Assembly (NCBI GenBank): GCA_950295325.1
Contig: OX485805.1
Span: 12,930,501 to 12,994,500 of the forward strand
Reading direction: 5' to 3'
DNA: 64,000 nucleotides
DNA from: Polytrichum commune
Taxonomy: Eukaryota; Streptophyta; Polytrichopsida; Polytrichales; Polytrichaceae
This document shows positions 1 to 10,429 of this stretch, piece by piece. Both the position numbers and the translations under genes were made by a program. Position 1 is the stretch's first letter; every line of letters starts with the position of its first letter. The notes beneath the pieces were generated by a model. The model made no database searches. It saw only the letters and a program-made list of their open reading frames with translations, and was not told where the DNA came from.

Positions 1-660
1 CAAACAGGTTGTATACATTTTTGCTGTTTGTTTTGTATTCCCTACCAGTCCTCATCGATTTTTTGTGGATGCTACAGGTCAGCGGATAAGGGACTGAACA
101 ACCGACTCCTCTACAACAAATGCCAAGGGAGTTGCGATTATAGGTGAGCTCAACTTTCTCCACAGATATTCGATTGTGTGTGTGGGGTTTTAGCATGATA
201 TTTAGGTGTTTGACTAAGATAACTGACTGGGTTAGAATCACTTTCATTCGTGACATGTAGAATAATACATTGAGACCCGATTTAGTGTCCGAATTAGGGG
301 TCATCATTTCCCAATTTAGAAGACGTCTTTCAAAGTACAAGTTTTGAATTTTTTGAAGTATTATGAAATATTTAAACTAAAATTATAACCTTGGAGATGA
401 GAGAGTGCACAACCTTGGAGGGTGAATGGAAGTGGTGGAGAGAGGGACTGATGCCCGAAAAGAGGGAAGGACTGATGCCTGGATTCACTGAGCTGATGGA
501 GAAGTAATCGGGCCTGAAATGGAGAGAGAGTTGCCGACAAAAACCCTACTGCCAAAGAGACCCAACACCGAGATGCACAGAGGTGCCGAACTCAACCCTA
601 GGTGAAGTCAGAGGGATGGAGGAATCTGCACCAAATTTCATTTTTTCTGAAATAAAAACC
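1..660. other. Spacer, no recognisable gene
   Basis: AT-rich sequence with only short open frames lacking recognisable domains. No terminal repeats, RNA gene or transposon signature seen. Confidence 0.5.
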
Positions 661-689
661 TGGAGTGATGCTTCCCGAAACCCAACACA

Positions 690-1075
690 CTTAACCCTCA
701 CCCAGCACCCAGCACCTTAGTTTACAGCACCTGGCACCCTCACTCGGCACCCACCACCGCAGCCCTCACACAATCTGCTGCCGGAGTCAAAATTCCCTCA
801 CCCACCACCCAGCACTCAAAACCCACCACCCAGCATCCAAAACCCAGCACCCAACACCTTAAATGTAACCCAGCACCTGAACTCGGCACCCACCACCGCA
901 GCCCTCACCGAATCTGCTGCCGGAGTCAAAATTCCCTCACCCCCCACCCAACACTCAAAACCCACCACCCAACATCCAAAACCCAGCACCTTCGGCACCC
1001 AACACCTGAACTCGGCACCCACCACCCACCACCTAGCACATCTGCCACCACTCTCACTAAACCCTCTCACCCACC
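690..1075. repeat. CA-rich degenerate minisatellite
   Basis: The stretch is built from variants of CCCAGCACC / CCCACCACC. A larger unit repeats: the segment starting CTCGGCACCCACCACCGCAG at about 740 recurs at about 882 (period about 142 bp), with a partial third copy near 1013. The long minus-strand open frame here is a by-product of the repeat, with tryptophan/glycine-rich low complexity. Confidence 0.75.
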
Positions 1076-1317
1076 ACCTCACCCAGCTACCTGGTCATTT
1101 CGTGGATGCACCTCATTCGAAGCATCAGCCGAATCCTTCGAATGAGCAGGCGAATCCATAGACCCTGCTGCCGAAAATAAATTTTTTTTTCCCGAAATAC
1201 TCCCAACCTTCGCCGATCCCTAATCCCTGTCAACGAGGTAGAAGCATACCTGAATCTGATTACGCCACGTTACTTGAATCTGCTACCAGGTTGCGATATT
1301 CGGCGTGTCACAAGGTG

Positions 1318-1503
1318 GACAGATGAGGGAGGATGAGAGCGATGGTGGGAGGGAGGGCGGGGGAGGGGAGGAGGAGAGCGAGGCAGGGAGTGCGGGCGAG
1401 GGAGCGCGGGCGGGGGAGGGGAGGAGGAGGGCGAGGCAGGGAGAGAGAGCGGGCAGGGGATGGAGGGAGGGGGGGGAGGGAGGGAGGGAGGGAGAGAGAG
1501 AGT
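1318..1503. repeat. Purine-rich (GGGA)n tract
   Basis: Almost pure G/A on the plus strand with many GGGAGGGA runs and a closing (GA)n. The open frames on both strands are low complexity. The G-run spacing would permit G-quadruplex or triplex structure; that is inference. Confidence 0.8.
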
Positions 1504-1519
1504 TGGGCATAAAATAGAT

Positions 1520-3115
1520 CAGCAACTTTAATTTGCTCGTAAAACGTTGAAATTTTACATTTTTTTATAGGAGTAATTATTGGGCTATGAAAAAATCAAC
1601 AAATATTGTCATAATGGATGAGTTCATCCATCAACCAAAGCACAACATTCTCTTTACTTTTACATTCTCAACATTTGAAATTACTTTTACAAAAAAAGTA
1701 TGGGCTTCATCACACTTACGTATAACTGGGGTATATGACTCCCCTGGAATCGATTACGATATATTTACGGTATATATCATAGGATCACACTTATCCATGT
1801 GATCTTTTATACCAATATAAATTTATCTCTATCAAATGAAGAATTATCCAGTAGGTCAAATATTCATTTTTTCTAAGGGGATTCTAGCTAGCTCTTCTCC
1901 CTAATTTACTTTAAAAGGCATGAACTTGACGAGGGATTCGTGGTGTCTATGTAAACTCATCCATTATGAAGGAGGAAACGTAGTGAATTGTAGTATAACT
2001 TGTGATTGACTCCAAAAACCACATCAAAGTCCCTAAATTAATCAAATGGACTCTAGTTGGAATAAATCGACCCTCAACCTTAACGGGGACCTTTTTTAAA
2101 CTAAATCCCCTTCATCCACATTGGATGACTTGACACAGGCGCCACAGATCCCAAGCCGGGCATGAACTACACATGCCTCCAACACATCACATAATAGTGG
2201 TCAATTATTGCTTAATATAATACCTATGTGTCCTTTGAGATTGTATTTGGTACCCACTTAATATTTAAGTGTTTTGTAAACAAATGTCACCCATCTTCCA
2301 GGTCGGTGTTCACTGAGTACGTCTGCTTTGCACTTCTAGGACGAGTTTTCATTTAGAAGCGAAAAGAAATGTTGATGATGAATTGGCCCCGTGGTACCAC
2401 CTTTTCTAAGTATGTGAGGTAGATGGACTTAAGTGGCGCACTTCTTTAATCGGACCCATAGATATGATTGATAATTGGTTCGGTGAGGATCAAAAAGATA
2501 ATATCATAAAGACATATGTTTAGAAAAGATTGGAATACGTCTTCAAATTTCAAAGAACTACTCTACATTCAACAATGAACACAATTGGGAGAACCCGCGT
2601 ATTTAGTTAAGAAATAAAAAATGTTATGCATTTCTCATAACTATAATTAAATGAAATGAAAGTAATGCTTGGTGTTTGCTCGGCTTTGAAAATAGGAAAC
2701 TTTAGCTCACTATGTGTGAGCTCCCATATATAATTGTGTACACTCAATGACCAAGAAGATACATATTGTGCACAATGGTCCATAAGGTCACATTAGTGGT
2801 CACTAAGGTAAGTCGGTCTTGAATAGACCCAACTCTCTTTAAACCCTCTTCTCATAGGATGTGAAATACACAATTAGTGCAAAATGATTAGCAAATCCAA
2901 ATTGTGCCCATAGCCATTTTCCTAAGTATGCTTTACAACATGTCCCATGATCAAGGCTTTAAAAAGTGACGTGAATATCTATTGGTCGTGGTTTTTGGAC
3001 AATGAGACATCCTAATTTTCTTTCCTCGCAGCCCTTGATCTCATATTGAAAACAACCCTTATCCAACTCAAAGAGAATAAGTTACTTAGTTTATGACTTG
3101 TCGAGTCTTCTCAAC
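1520..3115. other. Spacer, no recognisable gene
   Basis: No domain-bearing frame. Short plus-strand frames (for example 1587-1802) show no family resemblance. No CACTA-type left terminus could be found here for the transposon that follows. Confidence 0.45.
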
Positions 3116-3166
3116 CAACTCAACTAGGATATTTTTATTTAAATCATACAATCATATGTCATGTCT

Positions 3167-3310
3167 TATATGACTGGCATGTGTTATATGACTCCCGCGT
3201 GTTATATGACTGCCATGTCTTATATGACACCCCTGTGTTATATGACTGTCATGTCTTATATGACTCCCCTGTGTTATATGACTGCCTTGGGTTATTTGAC
3301 TCCTCAACCG
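3167..3310. repeat. 18-bp tandem array, left subterminal repeats
   Basis: Eight consecutive 18-bp units starting TATATGAC (the last is TATTTGAC), with two alternating tails (TGCCATGTCT and TCCCCTGTGT types). The core TATGACTG is the same motif that crowds the right end at 9020-9290, which ties this array to the CACTA element. Confidence 0.9.
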
Positions 3311-3419
3311 TATTAATCCACATAGATACGTGACTACGTGCATACGAGCACTTCATCCTTGTAAGGTATTGCCGACATATCATAAATTGACCCAGCGCGT
3401 ATGCCGTGCACACCACAGG

Positions 3420-3617
3420 ATGGCAGGAGGGGAGGTCGAAAGCTTGAAGCATTTACAGTTATGGCAAGAAGAAGAGGTCCAAGCAGATGCAATGCGGCTA
3501 TCCAAGTACCCATGCCCATGCATGGAGTGTGCGGGAGGGAAAGTCCTCGATCGAGCCACAATTCGAAAGCATCTTCGCAGCAAAAAAAGGGACCCTGTGT
3601 TTACAGCCTCTATCTTG
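3420..3617 (+). CDS. CACTA transposase exon 1, Transpos_assoc-type zinc module
   Basis: ATG at 3420 opens a 66-codon exon. Residues 36-53 contain a C-P-C-x2-C cluster followed about 16 residues later by K-H-L, the pattern of the N-terminal transposase-associated domain of plant TNP2 proteins (C-x-C-x2-C...HL). The exon ends exactly before GTGAGT at 3618 in phase 0, so it can join in frame either to the exon starting at 3710 (after TTTGTAG) or to the main transposase exon at 4849 (after CTCTGCAG). The usual glycine and tryptophan downstream of HL are absent, so the domain may be shortened. The start choice is the only ATG just before the domain; a longer upstream extension has no family resemblance. 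Confidence 0.6.
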
Positions 3618-3709
3618 GTGAGTCATTCCATGAAACGACTTTTGAATGAGCGTAAGCGGGTGGTCATGCGTTGAGCGAGTTTTCATCTTTGTGTACATGA
3701 ATTTTGTAG

Positions 3710-4320
3710 GCCCGATGGAGACCTATTGTAAAAGCTGCTTGCAAGACATCCCTGAGAAAGTTTCTAGGAGGACACGAAATGCCTTCACAGTCAATGCCAA
3801 ACACAACGTCTACAAGAGTACGAGCCTTGCAGACATGGGGGTCAAACGTGTATGACGGACAGTGGTGTGACGGGCCCATCCCAAAACTTATAAAGTTTTC
3901 ATACTGGAATAGAGAATGGGAAGTAAGGGTGTCCAACTTCCCATTCATGGGTTGGGGTCTCTTTGCACTTCAACCCGCCAAAGAGGGAGAGGAACTGCTG
4001 CCATTTGTAGGACCACAATACACCTTGGGAGAATACAAATCTTTGAAGAAGGCACAACCTCGAGTGAAGTCATATGCGATGCAAGTTGAGCCGGACTTGT
4101 ACATCGATGGAGAGATGTTATGAAGGGGAATGTCGCTGGCTTCATAAATAGTTCCATAGGACGCAAAGAAATAGGAAATGTGGTGTGGGAATTTCGCATG
4201 TTGCCAAAACCCTGGAACAAACAGGAATGGGGGTATGTAATCACCATAGCCACAAAGGACATTTTGGTCGGAGAAGAGTTGTATGCACATTACTCTTTGA
4301 ACCCGCACACCGCATTGTAG
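3710..4320 (+). pseudogene. SET-domain (lysine methyltransferase-like) segment inside the CACTA element
   Basis: The first frame runs 3710-4123 and the second 4120-4320. Together they spell a SET-like fold: G-W-G-L-F-A (SAM-binding GxG motif, about 3942-3959), a central Y-I-D-G-E, then G-N-V-A-G-F-I-N-S-S (where a canonical SET has NHS) and finally D-I-x-V-G-E-E-L-Y-A-H-Y near the C terminus. Family knowledge: SET enzymes methylate lysines, mostly on histones, using S-adenosylmethionine. The histidine of the NH motif is serine here, so activity is doubtful. The two frames are offset by five bases (4115-4119, ATGTT before ATG), so the copy is frameshifted unless spliced. A plausible acceptor (TTTGTAG) precedes 3710 and keeps phase 0 with the exon ending at 3617. 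There are no pre-SET or post-SET cysteines. It could be an exon of the element's own second gene or a captured host fragment. Confidence 0.65.
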
Positions 4321-4848
4321 GCTGACACCCATTAGTCCACATTCGGGATGAGCAAAGCGAGTCATGTATTCACTAACATGACTACACGAAGTCATATTTT
4401 GTCTTGACAAAATTTTGTATACATGTCCGGACCACGGCATACATGCATACGTGGAACATGACCATTTTTTTGCATCCACTGCTTGTATTTGTATGGTGCA
4501 TGAAATTTTTGTCACCTGACACACTCTTCGAATCATAATCGATGAACATCCCCCCCCACGCATGTTACACGTTCATGTAATATTCGGCGTTTTATGATTG
4601 CCCCTCGTTAGATACAGCGCGCATTTTATGACAGAATCATGTAACACAGAAGTCACAAATTTATGACTCATCCATGTGACACAAAACTATTTGTGATTGC
4701 TCCTTGTCGTTTTTATACATTTGTATATAATATGTGCCTGTTATATACAATCCGTGTTCTGGGATTGTCATTGTTATGAGTCCTTGTCGTATGTTTATGC
4801 CAAAGCGAAAATATATAACGTGCTTACGAAATTTATCACTCTCTGCAG

Positions 4849-6402
4849 GACGAGTACAGCCCGATTGACTTGTTCTCCCATGCACCCCGGACTGGGCAAA
4901 GAAACCAGACATACCCTAACACAAACGATGGACAAGATGGAGAAGTTGAGGTGCTACGTATGGTGGCAGAGTGCTTTGGCAAGTACGATGGCCTCAAAGT
5001 TGACGGACACGAAACCGAAGCCACCATACATGAGGGACTCGGGGATGCATTGGTTGAAGACGATGAAGGGGAGGATGGTTTCACAACGAAGGACAGTGAA
5101 GGTAGCGAGGGGGAAAGGGAAGAAACGAATGACCCCATGGAAACAAGAGGGAGTACCATGAACAGTGAGGACCCCAGTGGGGTAGACCACCAGAAGCTCT
5201 TATGCGAAGCTGGAACTCCACTGTATGAGGGAAGCCCATCGAACCGTCTCACATCGACACTCTTGATACTATTGTGTTGCACCACCTTCGTTGTACCAAA
5301 CAACTTTGTGGATGAGTTGCTGAAGTTGTTGAAGGAGACAATTTTACCCAATGACAACACACTACCAAAATCATTTAACGAGGCGAAAGGCTTGTTGATG
5401 AAGTTGGGGTTGTCCTACAACTCAATACATGCGTGTAAAGATGGATGTTGTTTGTTTCGCAAAGAATTGGAGAATGCAACGGAGTGCCCAACATGCCACA
5501 AATCGCGCTTTGTAGAGAACTCCAGTACAATTCCGGTCAAAGTTTTGAGACACTTTCCTTTGATTCCTCGTTTGCGAAGGATGTACAGCTGCAAACGGAT
5601 CGCGGAGCTAATGAAGTGGCATGTAGGTGGGAAAAGTAAGGACAAGCTGATGAGGTCCGTGGTGGACTCGAAGGCTTGGGACCACGTAAATAATAGGTGG
5701 CCGTGGTTTGCGGAAGATGAACGGAACGTTAGGCTTGGCCTTGCATTGGATGGCGTAAATCCATTTAGGAACCAAAGTCTCAGCCACTCTACTTGGCCCG
5801 TGGTCATACTAAACTACAATCTCCCCCCTTGGTTAGTGACCAAAAACTTCTTCATGATGCTTGCGCTAATCATACCAGGAAAAGAGAGTGTAAGGGACAG
5901 GAACGTGGATGTGTACATGGCACCGTTGATTGAGGAGCTCCAAGAGCTTTGGAAAGGGATTGACTGCTTGGACGGATCGCAAGGAAACTCCAAAGAGAAA
6001 ACATTTAAGCTACATGGCATGCTCTTGTGGACGGTGAATGACTTCCCGGCGTACGGTTTGATTTCGGGGCAAGTAACAAAAGGACATAGGGCTTGCCCCG
6101 TGTGTGGCCCCAACGTGGCAACACGGCGTTCCAAAGCGTTGAAAAAAAATGTTTATCTTGGGCATAGACGACAACTGCCAATGACCCACCAATGGAGACG
6201 ACAGAGGTCCAATTTTGATGGGCAGCCGGAGATGAGACCACCGCCAAGAAGGATGAGTGGTCGAGAGCAATAGCGATATGCGAACGAGCGAGAAGAGTGG
6301 ACGAAAAAACACTACAGAAACCAAACTGGGCAGACGACAAACCCCGTACATGAACATGGAGTGAAGAGGAGGACATGTCTATATGACCTTCCATACTGGA
6401 AA
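4849..6402 (+). CDS. CACTA TNP2-like transposase, main exon (Transposase_21)
   Basis: This exon starts after the acceptor CTCTGCAG (AG at 4847-4848) and ends before GTACGT at 6403. Order: D-E-Y-S-P-I-D-L-F start, a long acidic E/D-rich linker, then the hallmark blocks of TNP2 transposases: Y-N-S-I-H-A-C-K-D-G-C-C-L-F-R-K-E with the following CPTC, F-P-L-I-P-R-L-R-R-M-Y, D-x3-W, N-V-R-L-G-L-A-L-D-G-x-N-P-F (first catalytic-type Asp), W-P-V-V-I-L-N-Y-N-L-P-P-W, L-I-I-P-G-K, D-V-Y-M-A-P-L-I-E-E-L, and W-T-V-N-D-F-P-A-Y-G-L-I-S-G followed by A-C-P-V-C. A single in-frame TAG (6271-6273) interrupts it; the frame is open on both sides and ends in L-P-Y-W-K, the conserved junction to the next exon. 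It acts in the nucleus, cutting and joining the element ends. Confidence 0.9.
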
Positions 6403-6578
6403 GTACGTGCATATTATTATGAGAATTAAGGGAGTGGACGTAGTAACATGATTGCATATAGTAATATTGTTTATGAGTATTATGTGAGTGGACGTAGTCA
6501 TGTATAGTCACATGATTGCACGTAGTGATATTGTGATTCGCTCCGGAAAATTTCTCACTGGGTCGAGTCATTGTGCAG

Positions 6579-7477
6579 GATCTTCTAATTCGGCACACAT
6601 TGGATGTTATGCACTGTGAGAAAAACATCGCTGAGAATGTGATGAAAACCATATTTGGAGAGAATGATACACTTGGAGTTCGTCTGGACATGAAGGAGGA
6701 GGGTATACGCCCGCATCTTTGGCCCGTAGCAGGAACAAAACCCGGTAGCGTGATTCTACCTCGATCCTCGTACGTTATGACGAAAGAAGAGCGTTCCGTC
6801 TTTGTGGAGCAAGTGCGTGCACTGCAAACCCCCACTCACTATGTGGGACAGTTGAAGAAGCGCGTAAACGTGGATGGGAGCATAAAAGGCCTGAAATTCC
6901 ATGACTACCATGTCCTCATGCAGCAAGTGTTGGCACTATGTGTGCGCTGCACAATGGAAAAGGAAGTGCGGACATCCATAATAATGTTGAGCCGTGTATT
7001 CAGGAGGATGTGTGCTAAGTCCATTGATCCGGCAACAATACAAGAGATGAGGTGTGAAGCGGCCATAGCACTATGCATGTTGGAAAAAGAATTCCCGCCA
7101 TCATTTTTTGACATCATGACCCATTTGGTCCTGCATCTTGTGGAGGAAGTGGAAATTTATGGACCTGTACATACACGGTGGATGTACCCTATCGAGAGGT
7201 ACCTGAAGACTCTAAAAGGGTATGTCCAAAACCGTACTCGACCAGAGGGTTGCATGGCTGAAGGCTACGCCATAGTAGAGGCATTGGGATTTTGTACGGA
7301 GTATATGCAAGAATATACAGTCGCCACTCGAAGAGTGTGGGACGACAAAGAAGACCCATTAATGTATGATGAGATCCTCGAAGGTGGCGGGCGGGCGCGT
7401 CATCTCCCATCCGACCTTCGACAATGGATACATGAGTTCGTGGTGAACAATGCGGCACCACTGGAGGAGTGGAGGAG
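6579..7477 (+). CDS. CACTA transposase, DUF4218-type exon
   Basis: The acceptor TTGTGCAG precedes 6579 and the exon continues in frame from L-P-Y-W-K into D-L-L-I-R-H-T-L-D-V-M-H-C-E-K-N, a signature of TNP2 transposases. Further blocks: L-x4-D-Y-H-V-L-M-Q-Q, the DUF4218 core M-T-H-L-V-L-H-L-V-E-E-V-E-I-Y-G-P-V, R-W-M-Y-P-I-E-R-Y-L-K-T-L-K-G-Y-V and R-P-E-G-C-M-A-E-G-Y. No stop interrupts it. The donor is GTGAGT at 7478, leaving two bases of a split codon that is completed at 7769. The intron before it (6403-6578, 176 bp) contains more of the ATGATTGCA / subterminal-like motifs. Confidence 0.9.
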
Positions 7478-7768
7478 GTGAGTTCACATTTTAGTGGAAG
7501 AACCTTAAATGCACCACCTTTCTGAGAACAACAGTCCAGACCATACGAACTACAACAAAACACATCTTTTGTGACCAAAATTCATGACTGCACTCAGTCA
7601 TATTTTGGGATTTATGACTGAGTACAATCACAAAATGTACTCGTAAAATATGCATTTCGTTGTAGTTATCGCGACACACTACGACTACTGTTGTATGCAA
7701 ATATGACTGCCCTTAGTGATTTCAGAAAGTCCCGGGTAATGTTGTGATATGATGTATCCAAAATGCAG

Positions 7769-8648
7769 GAAACACGAGGATGACATGTCACGGCGGGAAT
7801 GTGAGCGGCACGAATACAGGCGCAAGAAGCGGAAGACGCGGGTAATGTACCCAGCGGAGCTGCGCGACGAGGATTTCCACATTTGGTTTCCAAAAGCAGT
7901 AATGCGCGCCATAGAAGAAGGCACTGAGGAGGTACAAGAAGACGTTAGGGCCTTGATGTTACCTCCATCGGATGCAGCGAAGTCGTATCGATCCATGTAT
8001 GCGTTTGGAAACCACATCCATGTCCGAAGCGCACAGGCGCAATTGACAACGATGGACTCAGGAGTGGCCGCAACATTTCGACAATTATGTCGCTCGGGCC
8101 TAAAGGACACAAATCCAAAGGCAGCGGAGTTGGAGTATGTGGGTTGGGTGGAGGAAATCCTATCTGTGGACTATGGATTCTTCGAGGTGGTGGTCCTCTA
8201 TTGCAATTGGGTCGTTGCAAACATTAAGGGAGATGGGGCGACGATGAAGCGCGACGACTATGGTTTCACCATTGTAAACTTTGACAGATTGATTCCGTTC
8301 TCAGCACAATCATTTGCATTTCCTCTCCACATCGAACAAGTTTTTTTTGCACCTAACGTAGCGAAGTGTGGATGGGAAGTTGTTTTGCGCAAAGAACCGA
8401 GAGGGGTTCGAGTATTCTCCAAACAACAAAGAACGGATGAAGTACAATGCATAGCACTAGGTAGGACTTCTGATTTTCCCGGATTACAAGTGACGGCGTT
8501 TCATGACGATATCGTACCGAAAACACCCATATTGGGCGATGCAGTGGAAGTAGGGCCAGGAGTGGTTGCCAAGGCATTAGAATGTCTAGAGGGACCGGAT
8601 TACGCATCGGTAGATGACTCCGAGCACTGCGACTCGGACGGTGATTGA
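7769..8648 (+). CDS. CACTA transposase, C-terminal exon with DUF4216
   Basis: The exon follows the acceptor AAATGCAG and restores the arginine codon split across the 291-bp intron 7478-7768. The frame stays open to TGA at 8646-8648. A basic stretch (residues R/K-rich around 7810-7840) is followed by a helical linker with S-Y-R-S-M-Y-A-F-G-N-H-I-H-V-R-S. The DUF4216 region is V-V-V-L-Y-C-N-W, D-D-Y-G-F-T-I-V-N-F, P-L-H-I-E-Q-V-F-F-A-P-N and W-E-V-V-L. The tail is acidic (D-D-S-E-H-C-D-S-D-G-D). DUF4216 typically follows DUF4218 in plant CACTA transposases. The exon order and phases support one gene: 3420 or 4849 to 8648. Confidence 0.9.
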
Positions 8649-9014
8649 CTTCCCGTCCGAGGAAGAAGTTGTATTGGTGAAACTTAGGTGGGTATATATT
8701 TAAGTTCAATTATATACATGTTCAATTAGTCTCTTGGCAATAGCAAAAATCAAATTTCCTCCCCAATTTCCCCCCTATACTCCCTAAAACATCAATCAAT
8801 TAATTATTCGATCAAGAAATAAACATGGGCCATTTCCAATTTTCATTGCCGTTCAGACCCTAACACACAAAGTACTTAATTTTGACCATTATATGTCATT
8901 ATTAAATAAATACTCCAAACCATAATACTAGATAATGAGTCATGGGGCAAAAACACAAGAGGCCCGTCTAGGGCAGCCTGAACTATCAAGGGCTGCCCCA
9001 AAAAAGGAAAAAAA

Positions 9015-9306
9015 GGTCCTAGTCAGAATGTGACTGAAGAATATGACTCGCAGAAAAATGTGACTGCCACATATGACTGGGCGTCCACCATACACGTTCC
9101 CCGTCGTTCCCTATAAAGGCAGCCGTCGTTCCCATACGCCGTATACAGTACATTTGCCGAATACGACAGTAAAATATGACTGCGAGTCATATTTTTGAAT
9201 TTCGTACCCCCCAAAGGTCGAGGCCTGGGAAAATGTGACTGCATGTAGTCACCAGTCATCCCCAGTCATATTTCCCTAGTCACAAAATACCCAATATGTT
9301 GTAGTG
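9015..9306. repeat. Right subterminal and terminal repeat of the CACTA element
   Basis: At least seven TATGACTG, TGTGACTG or inverted CAGTCATA motifs lie between 9020 and 9290. The terminus reads ...CCCAATATGTTGTAGTG. A short GC-rich inverted repeat (GGGCAGCC...GGCTGCCC, 8972-8999) sits just upstream and could be a terminator or structural hairpin. Confidence 0.8.
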
Positions 9307-9452
9307 TGAACATCTGAAAAAATATTGGATGAAGGGTAACTGAATCAAAAGGGTATTGCAAGATAAAGGGCACCTTTCTTTGGCATTACCTCAAAGAGCT
9401 ATTACATGATATTGATGTAGATTAGGTTAAGGCACGGCAACACAACAGCGAA

Positions 9453-10427
9453 GGAAAGTAAGACATGAGCAATGAGCAGTGCACAGTACGCGGTGAGCGG
9501 TAACACGTGAGTAGTGAGTAGTACCACCTATCAAAATTAATAAATAATCATCATTTTAGGGCATGTATTTAAAAATATACAATGATGATGCACTTACAAT
9601 AATCATATGACCACACCATTGCCTACAACGGAAGTGCCAAAAGCCCAACCACTTAGAAAGCTTGAGAATGCCTTCTTTTGTGGTAGCCTTTAAATAACAA
9701 CCACCATGAACGAATGACATGACATTTAATATCAGCTTCATCCATTGTTTTTGCATCCTTATAGTCTTTGTATAAACGTTTGGGCTAAAATTGCAAAGAT
9801 GCATTGATGCACTTTTGCACGATTTTGTCCAAACTTTGCGACCAATTGAAAAAAACAAGTGCACTCACAACCCACCATTGGCAGACTTGGATTACCTTCA
9901 TCATATATCTTCCAAAACACAATCTAATTGGTTTGTGCATTGTCTGCCATGAAACCCTTGTAATTCACGTTCAACATTCAATTCTTCACCATGATAAAAT
10001 TCAAGTTTTTTTAGAAGATAGTATGAGTTGCGTCATCTTCGGATTGAATTTCACAACACACAATTGTTAGTATCTTACAATATTTGCTATCGTATACATG
10101 GCACGTTAGGGCAGTACAATCCTTCATACATTTGACATGGTCAAATATTATCCATGAATTCTTCATATATCTTCCAACATATATACGTTTAACAAGATCC
10201 ACACCAATCCTTGTAAGATCCACAGACATTTTGAAGACAAATACTTTGTCTTTCAATTGCCCCATAAATATATTGCCATGAATGTATTTGAATCTTGAAT
10301 GGTCTTTAAGCATCGTGTTTATTATATTATGAACAAAACGTTTGGAGCCCAATAGAAAATTATGAAAAATTGAAGAGGCAAGAGTACTAAATTTATCCAT
10401 GACAACCTCCAAAGATGAATCTATCAA
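9453..10427 (-). pseudogene. Mutator-like transposase fragment (copy B)
   Basis: Minus-strand frames at 10427-10011 and 9864-9556 match, block for block, the plus-strand relic at 42.5-44.4 kb. Shared blocks include S-W-I-(I/M)-F-D-H-V-K, (L/T)-x-C-H-V-Y-D-x-K-Y-C-K-x-L-T-I, the K-G-F-M-A-D-N-A-Q segment (between the two frames, frameshifted), C-T-C-F-F-x-x, Q-W-M-K and G-F-W-H-F-R-C-R-Q-W-C-G-H-M. The spacing of the Asp residues and the C...H-W block resemble MULE (Mutator superfamily) DDE transposases; the assignment is inference. At its 3' side the sequence GAAGGAAAGTAAGACATGAGCAATGAGC (from 9453, given here only by its motif AGACATGAGCAATGAGC) matches the complement of the 3' end of the other copy at 46.1 kb. 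Several stops and frameshifts; inactive. Confidence 0.6.
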
Positions 10428-10429
10428 AT

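Larger units (their letters stand above)
3120..9306 (+). mobile_element. CACTA (En/Spm-like) DNA transposon carrying a SET segment
   Basis: The right end is clear: the sequence ends ...TTGTAGTG at 9306, the complement of the CACTACAA start typical of CACTA elements. The 300 bp before it are packed with TATGACTG/TGTGACTG motifs in both orientations, as expected of subterminal transposase-binding repeats. The same motif forms an 18-bp array at the left (3167-3310) and recurs in the introns. The left terminus with CACTA was not found, so 3120 is only the approximate start. Between the ends lie the TNP2-type transposase exons on the plus strand and an extra SET-domain segment. The element is about 6.2 kb and looks young, since only one nonsense codon interrupts the transposase. 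Confidence 0.85.

Noticed and set aside
816-1082. 88-codon minus-strand frame rich in W and G
   Set aside because: It lies wholly in the CA-rich minisatellite; the composition comes from the repeat.
1283-1525. Overlapping frames on both strands in the purine tract
   Set aside because: Low-complexity S/P/L and G/E/R sequence from (GGGA)n; not coding.
3945-4563. Minus-strand frames of 105 and 197 codons
   Set aside because: They are antisense to the SET segment, which shows family motifs on the plus strand.
7666-8220. Minus-strand frames of 75-141 codons
   Set aside because: Antisense shadows of the DUF4216 exon.
9300-9400. Three-base target duplication of the CACTA element (TGA at 9307-9309)
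   Set aside because: The left terminus was not found, so a duplication cannot be shown.
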